NCBI RefSeq assembly: GCF_001705235.1
Contig: NZ_MCGV01000001.1
Span: 4,344,181 to 4,408,180, forward strand
From: Clostridium pasteurianum
GTDB taxonomy: Bacteria; Bacillota; Clostridia; Clostridiales; Clostridiaceae
DNA length: 64,000 nt
Direction of reading: 5' to 3'
Shown here: piece after piece, positions 48,930-59,201 of the stretch
How positions within the stretch are numbered: the stretch's first letter is position 1
How the letters are laid out: each line of letters opens with the position of its first letter
Translations under genes and position numbers: made by a program
Notes under the pieces: model-generated
Told to the model about the DNA's origin: nothing
The model's database searches: none
Seen by the model: the letters and a program-made list of their open reading frames with translations, nothing else

Positions 48930-48980
48930 ATTTATGTATCAGTTCAAAGTAAAAGTAATGTTTTGAAGTGATACATAAAT
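48930..48980 (-). promoter_or_regulatory. Long hairpin in the pnp leader
   Basis: Nineteen-position stem with one mismatch (arms 48930-48948 and 48962-48980) and a 13-nt loop, lying between the predicted pnp promoter and the ribosome binding site. It resembles in position the RNase III-cut leader stem that autoregulates pnp in Escherichia coli. It lacks a T tract, so it is not a terminator. Confidence 0.65.
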
Positions 48981-49027
48981 CAAATAAGAATAGCATAATT
49001 TAATAGAAATATATCACCGAAACATAA

Positions 49028-49055
49028 ATTATACTATTATTATTTGATTTGACAA
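49028..49055 (-). promoter_or_regulatory. pnp promoter
   Basis: Minus strand: -35 TTGTCA (49050-49055), 16-nt spacer, -10 TATAAT (49028-49033). The -35 lies within the palindrome GACAAATTTGTC (49051-49062). Confidence 0.65.
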
Positions 49056-49064
49056 ATTTGTCAC

Positions 49065-49093
49065 TTAAAATAATAGAGCGGTATGAACCGCTC
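49065..49093 (-). terminator. Terminator after rpsO
   Basis: Seven-bp GC-rich stem GAGCGGT/ACCGCTC with a 4-nt loop, then TATTATTTTA on the minus strand. Confidence 0.75.
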
Positions 49094-49108
49094 CCTCTTC
49101 CACTACTT

Positions 49109-49372
49109 TTACTTTCTTAAACCTAATTTTTTAATAATATCACGATATCTTTCAACATCTACAGATTCAAGATAATTTAAAAGACCTCTTCTTTTACCAA
49201 CCATCATTAAAAGACCTCTTCTTGAGTGGTGATCTTTCTTATGGAACTTTAAGTGCTCATTTAAATGATTGATTCTTTCTGTTAATAATGCAATCTGCAC
49301 TTCTGGAGAACCAGTATCTCCTTCTTTTCTTCCATATGTTTTAATTAATTCTTGTTTTTTTGCTTTATCCAA
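49109..49372 (-). CDS. rpsO: 30S ribosomal protein S15
   Basis: Primary 16S rRNA-binding protein, 87 residues from TTG 49372 ([14 protein letters not shown]). Core motifs [33 protein letters not shown] and [12 protein letters not shown] are invariant. The open frame extends 12 codons upstream, but GGAGGTG lies 7 nt before this TTG and the length then fits S15. Last gene of the rimP-nusA-infB operon, followed by a terminator and pnp. Confidence 0.97.
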   Translation of the reverse strand: MDKAKKQELIKTYGRKEGDTGSPEVQIALLTERINHLNEHLKFHKKDHHSRRGLLMMVGKRRGLLNYLESVDVERYRDIIKKLGLRK

Positions 49373-49500
49373 AACAAACACCTCCAAAATATTATCCCCA
49401 TATTCCAAGAATATCGTCGGTGGCTCAATACTCTTAGCATAAGGTTTACTTTAATAGTATATCAAAAATTTTTTAAAATGTAAATTATTATTTATTAATA

Positions 49501-50412
49501 TTACTGTTTGTATGCAAAATTCTTATCTTTTTCCAGCTGTGCCTTTAATTCATTTATATTTTTAAAAACAATATCATCGCGTATTTTCTTAATAAAACTT
49601 AACTTTATTTCTTTTCCATAAATATTTTCATTAAAATCTAACATATGGGTTTCTATTGTAAGTTTAGCACCATTTACAGTAGGATTAGTACCTATATTAG
49701 TTATACCTTTATATTCCGCACTATTATAATAAACTTTAGTATAATATACTCCATTTTTAGGCAAGATAAACTTGGAATTATACTTTAAGTTCGCAGTTGG
49801 AAATCCTATTTTCCTACCTATCTCCCGGCCATGAACTATAGATCCCTTAATAGAAAAAGGTCTTAAAAGCATATTATTCGCATCTTCTATATTCCCATCT
49901 ATTATACAGTTTCTTATTCTAGTACTGCTTACTATTTCATTTTTAAAAGTTACCGGTGGTAGTATATAAAGTTCAAAATTATATTTTTTACTTAAAGTTT
50001 TAAGTAAATTTACATCACCTAGGTTTTTATAGCCAAATCTATGATTAAATCCAGTTATTATACCTTTCATATTATAGTGCTGTAACATATTTAATACAAA
50101 ATCTTCTGGCATCATCTGCATTATTTTTTCATTAAAATCAAAAAAATTCACAATGTCTAGTCCACAAGATTTTAATATATCTATTTTAGTTTCATTATCC
50201 ATCAGTATCTTAGGTGCAGCAGCTTTATTTATTACATTAAGAGGATGCTCTTTAAATGTACTTAACATACTCTTAGAGCCTCTGCTTTTACTTAGTGCTA
50301 TAGTCTTGTTTATTAAACTTAAATGACCCATATGAATCCCATCAAAACTTCCTATTGTAATATAAGTTTTGTAATTAAATTTAATCTTAAAACTATCATT
50401 TAAAACTTCCAT
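49501..50412 (-). CDS. ribF: Bifunctional riboflavin kinase / FAD synthetase
   Basis: Makes FMN and then FAD from riboflavin. 303 residues: N-terminal FAD synthetase nucleotidyl domain (TIGSFDGIHMGHLSLI, TGFNHRFGYKNLGD, SSTRIRN) and C-terminal flavokinase (HGREIGRKIGFPTANL, GVYYTKVY, GITNIGTNPTV). It lies 11 nt after truB, as in many translation operons of Firmicutes. Confidence 0.94.
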   Translation of the reverse strand: MEVLNDSFKIKFNYKTYITIGSFDGIHMGHLSLINKTIALSKSRGSKSMLSTFKEHPLNVINKAAAPKILMDNETKIDILKSCGLDIVNFFDFNEKIMQMMPEDFVLNMLQHYNMKGIITGFNHRFGYKNLGDVNLLKTLSKKYNFELYILPPVTFKNEIVSSTRIRNCIIDGNIEDANNMLLRPFSIKGSIVHGREIGRKIGFPTANLKYNSKFILPKNGVYYTKVYYNSAEYKGITNIGTNPTVNGAKLTIETHMLDFNENIYGKEIKLSFIKKIRDDIVFKNINELKAQLEKDKNFAYKQ

Positions 50413-50423
50413 AAATCTTTCTC

Positions 50424-51293
50424 CTAAGTTAATAGTTTAATCATTTTAAATCCTTTTTCATTTAATTTACCAAGACCTAAAAATACACTTTTTTCATTAT
50501 ATACTCTATATATTTTACTATCTAATATGCTTGATACAAATCTTTTATCACAAATGTTAACACCATTAACAAGCAATTTTTCAAATTTACTATTTGCAGT
50601 AATTTTATCATAATCCCTTAAACATTCATCTATAGGAATTAAATTTTCTAAAATATTATCCTGATTTAAATCTTCTAATTTTACACTATGCTGTATATTA
50701 AAATTACCCGAAGCACACCTTGTAAGATTAAACATTAATGCACCACAGCCCAATTTATTTCCTATATCATAACACAAACTTCTTATGTAAGTTCCCTTTG
50801 AGCATTCAACATAGAATTTAACAAACGGAATACTTATATCTATGATTTTAATATCATAAATTTCTATTTTTCTTGAAGCTCTTTCTACCTCTATGCCTTT
50901 TCTTGCTAGATCATAAAGCCTTTTTCCATTAACCTTTAAAGCTGAATACATAGGAGGCACCTGTGAAATTTCGCCCTTAAAACTCATAATAGCATTAATT
51001 ATATCATCATTTTTTAAAGTAACTTCAGTACTGCTTAATACTTTTCCTTCTCTATCATAGGTATCACTTGTTTCTCCTAACTTCATCTCAGCTTCATATA
51101 ATTTTTTGCCATTCATAACAAAATCAACAATTTTTGTAGCTTTTCCAAGACAAACAGGTAAAACTCCTGAAGCCATTGGATCAAGAGTTCCTGTGTGACC
51201 AACTTTTTTTTCTTTTGAAATTTTTTTTATTTCCCTTACGACACCAAAGGATGTTATATTAGGCGGTTTACATACATTTATTATTCCGTCCAT
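50424..51293 (-). CDS. truB: tRNA pseudouridine-55 synthase
   Basis: Forms pseudouridine 55 in the T-loop of tRNAs. 289 residues from ATG 51293 ([15 protein letters not shown]), the usual family beginning; an in-frame GTG at 51305 overlaps nrnA. The catalytic Asp lies in [31 protein letters not shown] and [12 protein letters not shown] are also present. It starts 2 nt after the nrnA stop. Confidence 0.95.
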   Translation of the reverse strand: MDGIINVCKPPNITSFGVVREIKKISKEKKVGHTGTLDPMASGVLPVCLGKATKIVDFVMNGKKLYEAEMKLGETSDTYDREGKVLSSTEVTLKNDDIINAIMSFKGEISQVPPMYSALKVNGKRLYDLARKGIEVERASRKIEIYDIKIIDISIPFVKFYVECSKGTYIRSLCYDIGNKLGCGALMFNLTRCASGNFNIQHSVKLEDLNQDNILENLIPIDECLRDYDKITANSKFEKLLVNGVNICDKRFVSSILDSKIYRVYNEKSVFLGLGKLNEKGFKMIKLLT

Positions 51294-51294
51294 T

Positions 51295-52263
51295 TTATAA
51301 TTCACTTTCTATTTCTGAAAGAAGCATTCTTTCTGCTTCAAGTATATTTATTGAATCTATAGATAAACCTGCAGCCCTAACATGACCACCGCCGCCAAAC
51401 TTTTCTGCTATTTTTCTAACATCTACATAAGATTTTGATCTAAGACTTACTTTAATACAGTCATCCTTTTCTTTTAAGAGAATACATACTTCAGCAGTAT
51501 TTACTTTTAACCCCATAGAGACTAGGTCTCCAGTATCGGCATCCTCTGCCGCTGATTTTTTAAGAAAATCTTTAGTAACTTTCATAACACACAGTTTCTT
51601 ATCAAAAGTTAAATACATATCATTTAATACCAAAGCTTGAAGTTTAAATGCTTCAAACTTTTTGTTATCAAATATTTTTCTATGTATTTCGCTAAAATCA
51701 AGTCCTGTGCTAATTAAAGCACCAGCTACAGCATGTGTATGCTCTGTTGTATTAGAGAATCTAAATGATCCTGTATCTGTAAGTATTGATGTGTATAAAC
51801 AAGCAGCAATATTCCTATCAATTGGCATATTAGCTCTTAAAAGTATATCGTATATAATTTCTCCTACCGATGCAGCCTTGGTATTAACAAAATTTAAATC
51901 TCCAAAGGAATCATTAGTAACATGATGATCTATATTTATTACAAAAAAGCTCTTATTTTTTGACTCCATTATAGAGTTATTAAAATTTAATCTTTCTATA
52001 TCGCCGCAATCTAAAGTTATAAGTAAATCAGTATCATCAGTTATATCGTAAGCAGTTCCTGTTATTTCAGAAGCATAATTTAAAAAGCCAAAAGATTCAG
52101 GAACCACTTCTTTACTTAAAATATATGCATTTTTGCCAATGCTCCTAAGTGCATTTAAAAGTCCTAAACTTGATCCAATAGAATCACCATCAGGTGATAT
52201 ATGAAAAGTTATAGCAAGTTTATTACTACTTTTAATTTTATTAATTATATCATCTATTATCAT
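51295..52263 (-). CDS. nrnA: Bifunctional oligoribonuclease / pAp phosphatase NrnA
   Basis: DHH/DHHA1 phosphoesterase that degrades nanoRNA and dephosphorylates 3'-phosphoadenosine 5'-phosphate. Metal motifs [15 protein letters not shown] and NIDHHVTND are present, and the C-terminal [10 protein letters not shown] closes the 322-residue chain. The start ATG overlaps the end of rbfA by 14 nt. It completes RNA decay begun by RNase Y and PNPase. Confidence 0.94.
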   Translation of the reverse strand: MIIDDIINKIKSSNKLAITFHISPDGDSIGSSLGLLNALRSIGKNAYILSKEVVPESFGFLNYASEITGTAYDITDDTDLLITLDCGDIERLNFNNSIMESKNKSFFVINIDHHVTNDSFGDLNFVNTKAASVGEIIYDILLRANMPIDRNIAACLYTSILTDTGSFRFSNTTEHTHAVAGALISTGLDFSEIHRKIFDNKKFEAFKLQALVLNDMYLTFDKKLCVMKVTKDFLKKSAAEDADTGDLVSMGLKVNTAEVCILLKEKDDCIKVSLRSKSYVDVRKIAEKFGGGGHVRAAGLSIDSINILEAERMLLSEIESEL

Positions 52264-52615
52264 TTTTGCTATTCCCCTTAATTTTCTCTAAAATAGCATC
52301 AATATGCATACCCTTTTCTATAGAATTATCAAGTTCTATTATTACTTCAGGTGTACATCTAAGTTTAACAGCATAACCAAGTTCTTTTCTTATAAAAGAT
52401 TCACTTTTCTTAAGTATTTCCATAGTTTCTTTCTTTTTAGCATCATCACCAAGTATACTGACAAAGACTTTAGCATATTTTAAATCTTTAGTAACATCTA
52501 CTTTTAATACACTTACCATAGAAGTAAAACGAGGATCTCTAATATCATTTTGTATAATATTACTTACTGCTTTTTTTACTTCTTCATTTATTCTTCCTGC
52601 CCTATATTTTGCCAT
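52250..52615 (-). CDS. rbfA: Ribosome-binding factor A
   Basis: Late 30S maturation factor with a KH-like fold. 121 residues with the family pattern NDIRDPRFTSMVSVLKVDVTKDLKYAKVFVSI and RKELGYAVKLRCTPEV. AAGGAGCG precedes ATG. It lies between infB and nrnA, overlapping the latter. Confidence 0.95.
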   Translation of the reverse strand: MAKYRAGRINEEVKKAVSNIIQNDIRDPRFTSMVSVLKVDVTKDLKYAKVFVSILGDDAKKKETMEILKKSESFIRKELGYAVKLRCTPEVIIELDNSIEKGMHIDAILEKIKGNSKNDNR

Positions 52616-52648
52616 AGAACATCGCTCCTTTTTATAGGCAGATTTATT

Positions 52649-54754
52649 TTAACCTTCCTGTTTGACTTTTACCATTTGGAATGCCTCGATGACATCTCCT
52701 TCTTTTATATCATTAAAGTTTTCTATAGTTAAACCACATTCAAAGCCTTTAGCTACTTCTTTAGCATCATCTTTAAATCTTTTAAGTGAGGCTAATTCTC
52801 CCTCTAATATAACTATACCATCTCTTACTATTCTAACACTGCTGTTTCTTACTATTTTCCCTGAAGTTACATAACAACCTGCAACAGTTCCAACACTTGA
52901 TATTTTATATATATTTCTAACTTCTGCATTTCCTATAACTTCTTCTTTGAATTCAGGATCAAGCATACCAACCATAGCAGCCTTTATATCATCTATAGCA
53001 TTATATATTACTCTGTAAGTTTTTATATCTACATTTTCTTTTTCAGCTAAAGCTGATGCGTTATTATCAGGTCTTACATTAAACCCTATGATTATAGCAT
53101 TAGATGCACTTGCTAAAATAACATCAGTTTCTGTAATTGCACCTACAGCTCCATGAATAACTCTAACTTTTACTGTATCAGTTGAAAGTTTTTCAAAAGA
53201 TTGCCTTACAGCTTCTACAGAACCCTGTACGTCTGCCTTTACTATTATGCTAAGTTCCTTAACCTTTCCTTCTTGTATTTGTTTATATAAATCTTCAAGA
53301 GAAACCTTGTGTTTTGAAGCTAAGTTAACACTTCTTAATTTTTCAACTCTGGCTTCTGCCATATTTCTTGCTGTTTTTTCATCTTTAACAACATTAAATT
53401 TATCTCCTGCTTCAGGAACGTTAGAAAGTCCTAAAACTTCAACTGGAACAGACGGTCCTGCTGACTTAATTTTTTTGCCTTTATCGTCAAACATAGCTCT
53501 TATTCTTCCATAAGTAGAACCTACTATTATAGAATTTCCAACTTTTAAAGTTCCATTTTGTACAATTAATGATGCAACTGGGCCTCTTCCTTTATCAAGT
53601 TTTCCCTCTATTACTGTTCCTCTTGCATGTCTTTTAGGATCTGCCTTTAATTCCATAACATCAGCAGTTAAAATAGTCATCTCTATTAAATTATCGAGAC
53701 TTTCTTTTGTTTTAGCTGAAACTGGTACACATATTGTATCACCGCCCCAGTCTTCAGGAACCAAACCATATTCAGTAAGTTCTTGTTTAACTCTATCTGG
53801 ATTAGCGCCAGGTTTATCTATTTTATTTATAGCAACAACTATTGGTACTTTAGCTGCTTTACAATGATTTATAGCTTCTTCAGTTTGCGGCATAATTCCA
53901 TCATCTGCTGCTACAACTAGTATTACCACATCTGTTATCTCAGCGCCTCTTGCTCTCATTGCGGTAAAGGCTTCATGACCTGGAGTATCCAAAAATGTTA
54001 CTTTACCATCGTGCATTTTTACGGTATATGCACCTATATGCTGTGTTATACCACCCGCTTCAGTTTCAGTTACACTTGACTTTCTTATAGCATCAAGAAG
54101 AGAAGTTTTTCCATGGTCAACATGGCCCATTACTGTTACAACTGGCGGTCTCTTTATCCAATTGCTTTCATCTTCATTTTCTTCGCCTTCGAATTCACTT
54201 TCGAATTCACTCTTAAGCTCTTTCTTATCTGCTTCTTCTGCCTTTAGTACTACCTCAATGTTAAATTTGGAAGCTACCTTCGAAGCAGTATCAAAATCTA
54301 TTTCTTGATTTATTGCAGCCATTACACCCATAAACATGAGTTGTTTTATTACTTCTGTTGTTGGCTTTTTTAATTTTTCAGATAATTCTTTTACAGTTAT
54401 TGTTTTTGCTATTTCTATTATGTCATCAAATTCTTGCTCTTGAGCATCTGTCTCATTTGAAGAAGCCGCTGTATTATCCTCTTTACCATTTTTATTTTTT
54501 ATTTTTTTATTTTTTCTAACCTTTATGCTGCTGTCAATCATTTCTTCATATTCTTCTACTAAATTAGGCTTTTCATCACTATTTTCATCTTTCTTTTCTG
54601 AAAGCATTTCTGTTATTAAATCAGCATCTTCTTTATCTATAACGCTCATGTGATTTTTAACTTCTATACCAAACTCATCCTTGAGCAAAGCAATAAGTTC
54701 TTTACTTGATCTACCTAATTCTTTTGATAATTCATATATTCTTACTTTTGGCAA
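52649..54754 (-). CDS. infB: Translation initiation factor IF-2
   Basis: GTPase that places initiator tRNA on the ribosome. 701 residues: short N-terminal IF2-N domain ([20 protein letters not shown]), a charged linker, a second IF2-N ([20 protein letters not shown]), the G domain ([31 protein letters not shown]), then domains II-IV. 701 residues is on the short side for IF-2, due to a brief linker. It lies 15 nt after ylxQ. Confidence 0.97.
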   Translation of the reverse strand: MPKVRIYELSKELGRSSKELIALLKDEFGIEVKNHMSVIDKEDADLITEMLSEKKDENSDEKPNLVEEYEEMIDSSIKVRKNKKIKNKNGKEDNTAASSNETDAQEQEFDDIIEIAKTITVKELSEKLKKPTTEVIKQLMFMGVMAAINQEIDFDTASKVASKFNIEVVLKAEEADKKELKSEFESEFEGEENEDESNWIKRPPVVTVMGHVDHGKTSLLDAIRKSSVTETEAGGITQHIGAYTVKMHDGKVTFLDTPGHEAFTAMRARGAEITDVVILVVAADDGIMPQTEEAINHCKAAKVPIVVAINKIDKPGANPDRVKQELTEYGLVPEDWGGDTICVPVSAKTKESLDNLIEMTILTADVMELKADPKRHARGTVIEGKLDKGRGPVASLIVQNGTLKVGNSIIVGSTYGRIRAMFDDKGKKIKSAGPSVPVEVLGLSNVPEAGDKFNVVKDEKTARNMAEARVEKLRSVNLASKHKVSLEDLYKQIQEGKVKELSIIVKADVQGSVEAVRQSFEKLSTDTVKVRVIHGAVGAITETDVILASASNAIIIGFNVRPDNNASALAEKENVDIKTYRVIYNAIDDIKAAMVGMLDPEFKEEVIGNAEVRNIYKISSVGTVAGCYVTSGKIVRNSSVRIVRDGIVILEGELASLKRFKDDAKEVAKGFECGLTIENFNDIKEGDVIEAFQMVKVKQEG

Positions 54755-54769
54755 ATGCTACACCCCCAG

Positions 54770-55078
54770 TTAATTATTTTCAATTAATAGACTTTTCAAT
54801 TTTTGACCTATATTTTCATCTACAACGCATATTACTTTTATACTTTCCCTTCCAAGAATATTTCCAAGTTCACTGCTCCAAAATATATTTACAACATCAA
54901 TATTATGTTCCAATGAATATTTTTCAAACTTTTTTTTACTGTTTATAGAAATATCTTTTGAAAGTATTATAAGATTTGCTTTGCCTTTTTTCAACAGTTC
55001 TTCGCACTTATTATAACCTATTACTAATTTTCCAGCTTTCTGAGCAATACCTAAAAATTGAAGAAATTTATTGTTCAT
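54770..55078 (-). CDS. L7Ae-family RNA-binding protein YlxQ
   Basis: 102 residues from ATG 55078 (MNNKFLQFLGIAQKAGKLVIG). The L7Ae/L30e core KCEELLKKGKANLIILSKD is present. The longer frame is rejected because it lies inside ylxR, whose last codons overlap this start by 11 nt, and GAGG is well placed for ATG 55078. Binds kink-turn RNA in characterised relatives; target here unknown. Confidence 0.88.
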   Translation of the reverse strand: MNNKFLQFLGIAQKAGKLVIGYNKCEELLKKGKANLIILSKDISINSKKKFEKYSLEHNIDVVNIFWSSELGNILGRESIKVICVVDENIGQKLKSLLIENN

Positions 55079-55340
55079 CAGTAACCTCATTTCGAAGTTT
55101 ATTATAAAGTTCATCATCTACCTTGATTTCAAGATTTTTTTCTAATCTTTTTTGCTTTACTGCTTTCTCAAGGCATTCCACACTTTTACATATGTATGCT
55201 CCTCTTCCAGGCTTTTTACCTGTCATGTCTACAGATACTTCTCCATCCTTGCTTTTTACAATTCGTATAAGCTCTTTTTTGGGTTTCATCTCCATGCAGC
55301 CTGTGCACATTCTTTGAGGTATCTTTCTTTTTTTCAACAT
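55068..55340 (-). CDS. ylxR: YlxR family RNA-binding protein (DUF448)
   Basis: 90 residues from ATG 55340 (MLKKRKIPQRMCTGCMEMKPK). The hallmark RMCTGC and GRGAYIC motifs are present. GGTGG lies close to the in-frame GTG 55349, so the downstream ATG is chosen. It sits between nusA and ylxQ as in most Firmicutes. YlxR relatives affect RNase P and transcription; no specific role is claimed. Confidence 0.9.
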   Translation of the reverse strand: MLKKRKIPQRMCTGCMEMKPKKELIRIVKSKDGEVSVDMTGKKPGRGAYICKSVECLEKAVKQKRLEKNLEIKVDDELYNKLRNEVTDEQ

Positions 55341-55377
55341 AACAACCACCGTCCTTTAAACAAAATAGCATTATAGA

Positions 55378-56463
55378 TTATTCAGCGCTTTCATCTTCAC
55401 TTTCTGTTGATTTTTCTTTTTCATATTGTGATTTACTTTTTATATCAATTTTCCATTCTGTAAGTTTTGCTGCAAGTCTTACATTCTGTCCTTCTTTTCC
55501 TATAGCAAGTGATAGCTGATTATCATCTACTATTGCTTTTGCTGATTTTGACTGTTCATCAATAAAAACGTCTAATACCTTTGCAGGACTAAGTGAATTT
55601 GCAATAAATTCTTCTGGAAGTTTATTCCACTTTATTATATCAATTTTTTCATTCTTAAGTTCATTTACTATATTTTGAACTCTCAAGCCTTTAGGACCAA
55701 CACATGCACCCATGGCATCTACGTTTTCATCATGAGAATATACTGCAATTTTAGTCCTTGAACCCGCTTCTCTTGCGATACCTTTAATTTCAACAATTCC
55801 CTTATATATTTCAGGTACTTCAAGTTCAAAAAGTCGTTTTACAAGTCCAGGATGAGTTCTTGATATAACTACCTGTGCTCCTTTTGTGGTATTCTTTACT
55901 TCAACGATATACAATTTAATTTTTGAATTATATACATACTCCTCACCAGGTATTTGTTCTGATGGTCCAAGTATTGCTTCTATTCTTCCTAAATCAATTA
56001 AAACATTACCTTTATCTTTTCTTAGTACTGTTCCAGTAATTATATCAAATTCTTTTTCTGAAAATTCATCGTAAAGAATGCTTCTTTCAGCTTCCTTTAT
56101 TCTTTGAACTACAACTTGTTTTGCTGCCTGTGCTGCAACTCTTCCAAAACTTCTAGGAGTTATTTCTATATCAACTATGTCATCTAATTGATATTTAGGA
56201 TCTATTTTTTTAGCATCTTCAAGTGAAATTTCACAAATTTTATCTTCAATTGTTTCTACAACTTTTTTCTGAGAATAAACGTGTATTTCACCATTTTCTC
56301 TATTCATGCTCACTCTAACATTATGAACATTTTCTGTAAGCTTAGCATAGTTTTTCTTATATGCTGCAACTAACGCATCTTCAATAGTTGAAAAAAGAAG
56401 TTCCTCGCTTATACCTTTTTCCTCAACAATTTCTTTAAGTGCCTGGATGAATTCCTGATTCAT
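55378..56463 (-). CDS. nusA: Transcription termination/antitermination protein NusA
   Basis: RNA polymerase pausing and antitermination factor. 361 residues from ATG 56463 (MNQEFIQALKEIV) behind AAGGAGG; an earlier in-frame ATG at 56490 overlaps rimP. N-terminal polymerase-binding domain, S1 domain (DIITGTVLRKDKGNVLIDLG) and two KH domains (CVGPKGLRVQNIVNEL; LAIGKEGQNVRLAAKLT). It lacks the C-terminal acidic repeats of the E. coli protein, as is normal in Firmicutes. Confidence 0.97.
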   Translation of the reverse strand: MNQEFIQALKEIVEEKGISEELLFSTIEDALVAAYKKNYAKLTENVHNVRVSMNRENGEIHVYSQKKVVETIEDKICEISLEDAKKIDPKYQLDDIVDIEITPRSFGRVAAQAAKQVVVQRIKEAERSILYDEFSEKEFDIITGTVLRKDKGNVLIDLGRIEAILGPSEQIPGEEYVYNSKIKLYIVEVKNTTKGAQVVISRTHPGLVKRLFELEVPEIYKGIVEIKGIAREAGSRTKIAVYSHDENVDAMGACVGPKGLRVQNIVNELKNEKIDIIKWNKLPEEFIANSLSPAKVLDVFIDEQSKSAKAIVDDNQLSLAIGKEGQNVRLAAKLTEWKIDIKSKSQYEKEKSTESEDESAE

Positions 56464-56476
56464 TTTATTAACCTCC

Positions 56477-56926
56477 TTAAAATTCCCCACTCAAACAAAT
56501 CTTTTTGATTTTTTTTCTAGGAATTTTTATTTCCTTATTATCCAAGACAATGATTGCAATAATTTCTTCATTAAAACCACTTAGTTTACCTGAATAGTTT
56601 GTTACCTTATTAAGACTGCTTTTCAATTTAATATCTACCATACTTCCAACATATTTTTTTAAATGTTCATCAGTATATAAAATTCTATTGATTCCTGGTG
56701 ATGATACTTCAAGATAATAACTGTAAGGAATAGGATCTTTATCATCAAGTAAATCACTTACAGCTCTACTAACTTTCTCACAATCATCAAGGGATATACC
56801 ATTTTCTTTATCTATGTATATTCTTAAATATCTTTCACCATTTTCTTTAACAAGTTCAATATGATAAAATTCATAACCTAAGTTTTCAACGATTGGTTTT
56901 ATAAGTTCCATTAGTTTTTCTATCAC
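56477..56926 (-). CDS. rimP: Ribosome maturation factor RimP
   Basis: 30S assembly factor, 149 residues. Motifs YEFYHIELVKENGERYLRIYIDKENGISLDDCE and YYLEVSSPGINR match the family. The start is GTG 56926 with AGGAGGGG ahead. First gene of the nusA-infB operon; no clear promoter was identified in the short gap to the ispG terminator. Confidence 0.93.
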   Translation of the reverse strand: MIEKLMELIKPIVENLGYEFYHIELVKENGERYLRIYIDKENGISLDDCEKVSRAVSDLLDDKDPIPYSYYLEVSSPGINRILYTDEHLKKYVGSMVDIKLKSSLNKVTNYSGKLSGFNEEIIAIIVLDNKEIKIPRKKIKKICLSGEF

Positions 56927-56994
56927 TAAATCCCCTCCTTACAATATATAATCTACCAATTACAATTTTTTAATTCCTAAATTTAATAAAAAAT

Positions 56995-57025
56995 ACAAAA
57001 TGAAAGAGCGGGCAACTACCCACTC
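56995..57025 (-). terminator. Terminator after ispG
   Basis: Minus-strand stem GAGTGGG/CCCGCTC (one G-T pair) with a short loop, followed by TTTCATTTTGTATTTTTT. It separates the isoprenoid cluster from the rimP operon. Confidence 0.8.
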
Positions 57026-57102
57026 TCTTTGCACAAATCTATCAGTAAACTTTAACATCTCATACTATTTTACCATATAAAAGATGATATTTCAATAATA
57101 AA

Positions 57103-58152
57103 TTACATATTGGATATTTCGTTTATAAGTTCATCAACTAAATATTCTTCCTTAACCTTTTTTACTATTTGTCCTTTTTTAAATATAAGGCCTTCACCAT
57201 TTCCTCCAGCAATGCCTATATCTGCTTCTCTAGCTTCACCTGGTCCATTTACAACGCAGCCCATTACAGCCACCTTGATGTTTTTATTACAATTTTCCAA
57301 TCTTTTTTCAACTTCATTTGCAATTTTTATAAGATCTATAGAAGTTCTTCCACAAGTTGGGCATGAAACAAATTCTATTCCGCTCTTCTCATAACCGAAA
57401 CAGCGTAAAATTTCTTTTCCAACTTTAACTTCTTCTACTGGATCACCTGTTAAGGATACTCTTATAGTATCTCCAATTCCTTCACTCAAAAGAGTACCTA
57501 TACCTACAGAAGATTTTATAGTTCCTCTCCATATAGTTCCTGCTTCAGTTACTCCAAGATGAAGAGGATAATCTGCTTTTTTAGATATCAGTCTATAACT
57601 ATCTATCATCATTGCAACATTAGAAGATTTTATTGAGATTACTATATCCTGAAAATTTACGTCTTCAAGTATTTTTACGTGATTTAAAGCACTTTCTACA
57701 AGAGCTTCACTGCAAACTTTTTTATATTTATTCAATAGGTCTTTTTCAAGAGAACCTGAATTTACACCTATTCTTATTGGGATATTTCTTTCCTTTGCAC
57801 TTTTGGCTACAAGTTCAACTCTTTCTCTGCTTCCTATATTGCCTGGATTAATTCTAAGTGCTGAAATTCCATTTTTTATTGACTCAAGTGCAAGCCTATA
57901 ATCAAAATGTATATCCGCAACTACAGGTATATTTACACTTTTTGTTATATCCTTTAGGGCTGAAGCTGCTTTAATATCAGGAACAGCACATCTTACAATA
58001 TCGCAGCCAGAAGACTCTAATTTTTTTATTTGCTCTATAGTTGCTTTGGCATCTCTAGTATCAGTATTTGTCATTGATTGTACTGTTATTTTAGAATCAC
58101 CGCCAACATATAAATTTCCTACCTTCACTTTTCTAGTTTTTATCCTATGCAT
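57103..58152 (-). CDS. ispG: 4-hydroxy-3-methylbut-2-en-1-yl diphosphate synthase
   Basis: Iron-sulfur enzyme of the MEP pathway, just before IspH. 349 residues; TIM-barrel N-terminus (VQSMTNTDTRDAKAT, RCAVPDIKAA, RINPGNIG) and cluster cysteines in VSCPTCGRTS and GCVVNGPGEA. It lies 18 nt downstream of rseP. The dxr-rseP-ispG order is conserved in Firmicutes; ispH is far away at 10 kb. Confidence 0.96.
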   Translation of the reverse strand: MHRIKTRKVKVGNLYVGGDSKITVQSMTNTDTRDAKATIEQIKKLESSGCDIVRCAVPDIKAASALKDITKSVNIPVVADIHFDYRLALESIKNGISALRINPGNIGSRERVELVAKSAKERNIPIRIGVNSGSLEKDLLNKYKKVCSEALVESALNHVKILEDVNFQDIVISIKSSNVAMMIDSYRLISKKADYPLHLGVTEAGTIWRGTIKSSVGIGTLLSEGIGDTIRVSLTGDPVEEVKVGKEILRCFGYEKSGIEFVSCPTCGRTSIDLIKIANEVEKRLENCNKNIKVAVMGCVVNGPGEAREADIGIAGGNGEGLIFKKGQIVKKVKEEYLVDELINEISNM

Positions 58153-58170
58153 TGTATCATCCCTTCAAAA

Positions 58171-59190
58171 TTAAAACTTTATAGGATACATAATATCCTT
58201 TATTGTAACTACTACCATTAAAAGCATAAGCAGTGCAAAACCTATTGTGTTTACAATTCCAATTTTATCATCATCAACCTTCTTGCCAGTAATCATTTGG
58301 AATATAAATAGAAATACGTATCCTCCATCTAGTGCTGGAATAGGTAAAAGATTTAATACTCCAAGTTGAGCACTTAAAAAGGCAATGAAATTAATAAGAG
58401 CCATAAATCCTGCATTTGCAGCTGCTCCTGTAACCTTTATTATACTTACTGGTCCTGATACGTCCTTAACTGAAGCTTTTCCTTGAAAAATCATTTTTAA
58501 GCTTAAGTATGCTGATTTAATCATAGTTACTGTTTCATTAGCACCATAACTTGTTCCTTGAAGAATAGATGGTTTCTGTACAACTTCAGGGGCTATACCT
58601 ATAAGATATCTTCCTTCTTTTTTATTATACTCAGGTACTATAACTAAGTTTTTTACGGCATTATTATTTTTCACAGCTACTTTAACACTTTCACCTTTAT
58701 TAAATGCTATGTAAAGAGAAACATCTTCCCATGTACCTACGTGAGAATTATTTATTTTAGTTATTGTGTCACCTACTTTTATACCAGCTTTTTGTGCAGG
58801 AGAATTTTTAACAACTGCTGATATTTTAGGAAGAAGTATACCATTTGCCATTCCTACTGCAAAAAACAAAACTGCAGCAAGCACTAAGTTCATAAGAGGA
58901 CCTGCAATAACTATACTAAGCCTTCTAGCTGAAGATTTATTATTAAATGCACGTGGATCATTGCTTTTAGTTTCATCTCCAAGCATTTTTACATATCCAC
59001 CTATAGGCAGAACCCTAATCGAATACTGCGTTTCTTTTCCATTGATACTTAAAAGTTTTGGACCCATTCCAATTGCGAATTCTTCAACTTTAACATCATT
59101 TAACTTTGCCAAAATAAAATGGCCTAATTCATGTATTAATATAAGTACGCCAAAAGCAAAGATAGCAGCAATTATATTCAAAAAACTCAA
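58171..59190 (-). CDS. rseP: RIP metalloprotease RseP (site-2 protease)
   Basis: Intramembrane zinc protease that releases regulators or cleaves signal-peptide remnants. 339 residues from TTG 59190 (GAGGTG overlaps the in-frame GTG 59199). HELGH lies in the first helix (LILIHELGHFILAK); a PDZ domain (about 105-190, SPAQKAGIKVGDTITKINN) and the third-helix PALDGG motif follow. It lies 11 nt after dxr. Confidence 0.93.
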   Translation of the reverse strand: MSFLNIIAAIFAFGVLILIHELGHFILAKLNDVKVEEFAIGMGPKLLSINGKETQYSIRVLPIGGYVKMLGDETKSNDPRAFNNKSSARRLSIVIAGPLMNLVLAAVLFFAVGMANGILLPKISAVVKNSPAQKAGIKVGDTITKINNSHVGTWEDVSLYIAFNKGESVKVAVKNNNAVKNLVIVPEYNKKEGRYLIGIAPEVVQKPSILQGTSYGANETVTMIKSAYLSLKMIFQGKASVKDVSGPVSIIKVTGAAANAGFMALINFIAFLSAQLGVLNLLPIPALDGGYVFLFIFQMITGKKVDDDKIGIVNTIGFALLMLLMVVVTIKDIMYPIKF

Positions 59191-59201
59191 AATTATCACC
59201 T

